Origin: Gallaecimonas pentaromativorans | GTDB lineage: Bacteria > Pseudomonadota > Gammaproteobacteria > Enterobacterales > Gallaecimonadaceae | DNA: 64,000 nt | Assembly (NCBI RefSeq): GCF_003751625.1 | Contig: NZ_RJUL01000003.1 | Location: 124,001 to 188,000, forward strand | Reading direction: 5' to 3' | In this document: piece by piece, positions 63,979-64,000 of the stretch | How the letters are laid out: each line of letters starts with the position of its first letter | Position numbering within the stretch: the stretch's first letter is position 1 | The notes under the pieces: generated by a model | Seen by the model: only the letters and a program-made list of their open reading frames with translations | Database searches by the model: none | What the model was told of the DNA's origin: nothing | Made by a program: the position numbers and the translations under genes

Positions 63979-64000
63979 TCCCATCCAGACGAACGGTTAG

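Overview
The window looks like chromosome from a GC-rich gammaproteobacterium. Evidence is conserved synteny: hemA-prfA-prmC-sirB2-sirB1-kdsA, divergent from lolB-ispE-prs (the enterobacterial/Shewanella/Aeromonas order), gcvA-DUF423-rlmM, RstA/RstB, and a 1292-residue single-chain PurL. The style (c-di-GMP enzymes, PilZ proteins, TonB receptor, secreted M28 peptidase, OpgG/OpgD protein) suggests an aquatic or marine genus; Gallaecimonas is my guess, from memory only. No rRNA, tRNA, insertion sequence or CRISPR array was seen.

Layout. 1-6 kb: end of a PAS-GGDEF cyclase, a serine hydrolase behind a textbook sigma-54 promoter, an ORF that looks like a deletion fusion of a MipA outer-membrane protein and a sensor kinase, an SDR/LysR divergent pair and a thioesterase. 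6-10 kb: a Tat-exported molybdenum aldehyde oxidoreductase operon (2Fe-2S, Mo and three-heme cytochrome subunits). 10-17 kb: small membrane proteins and lipoproteins, a lipase-like hydrolase, three GNAT acetyltransferases, a secreted ClpP-like protein with a DUF2167 partner, and a YbaY/META lipoprotein. 17-24 kb: a divergent citrate synthase with its LysR regulator, PsiE, tandem PilZ proteins, and the gcvA-rlmM block. 24-27 kb: an NPP1/Nep1-like secreted protein beside a TonB-dependent receptor. 27-36 kb: the core block listed above. 36-48 kb: M28 peptidase, OpgG/D, MntH, a second GGDEF enzyme, a CBS protein, an MFS carrier, a mutarotase, a DedA-rhodanese fusion, an iron-dependent alcohol dehydrogenase and an aminotransferase. 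48-56 kb: an Asr-like basic secreted protein with rstBA, RidA, a probable membrane-acting toxin and immunity pair, a GH79 glycosidase, a periplasmic HIU hydrolase and a COG4705 membrane protein.

56.2-60.0 kb is the accessory region. One strongly AT-rich gene (57059-59500) encodes an 813-residue protein with an HsdR_N-type PD-(D/E)xK nuclease domain followed by an AAA/STAND-type P-loop ATPase. It lies between two inverted copies of a structured, non-coding GC-rich repeat whose hairpins keep their place but differ in sequence. This is the best candidate for an undescribed system, most likely anti-phage or anti-plasmid defence. The full purL gene with a PurR-like operator closes the window.

Other regulatory signals: two mutually exclusive hairpins over the ribosome-binding site of the alcohol dehydrogenase gene, an RstA-box-like site upstream of the Asr-like gene, Fur/MntR-like palindromes before mntH and the TonB receptor, and perfect palindromes before the COG4705 gene and the thioesterase gene. 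All functions are assigned by reading the sequence; no database search was run.
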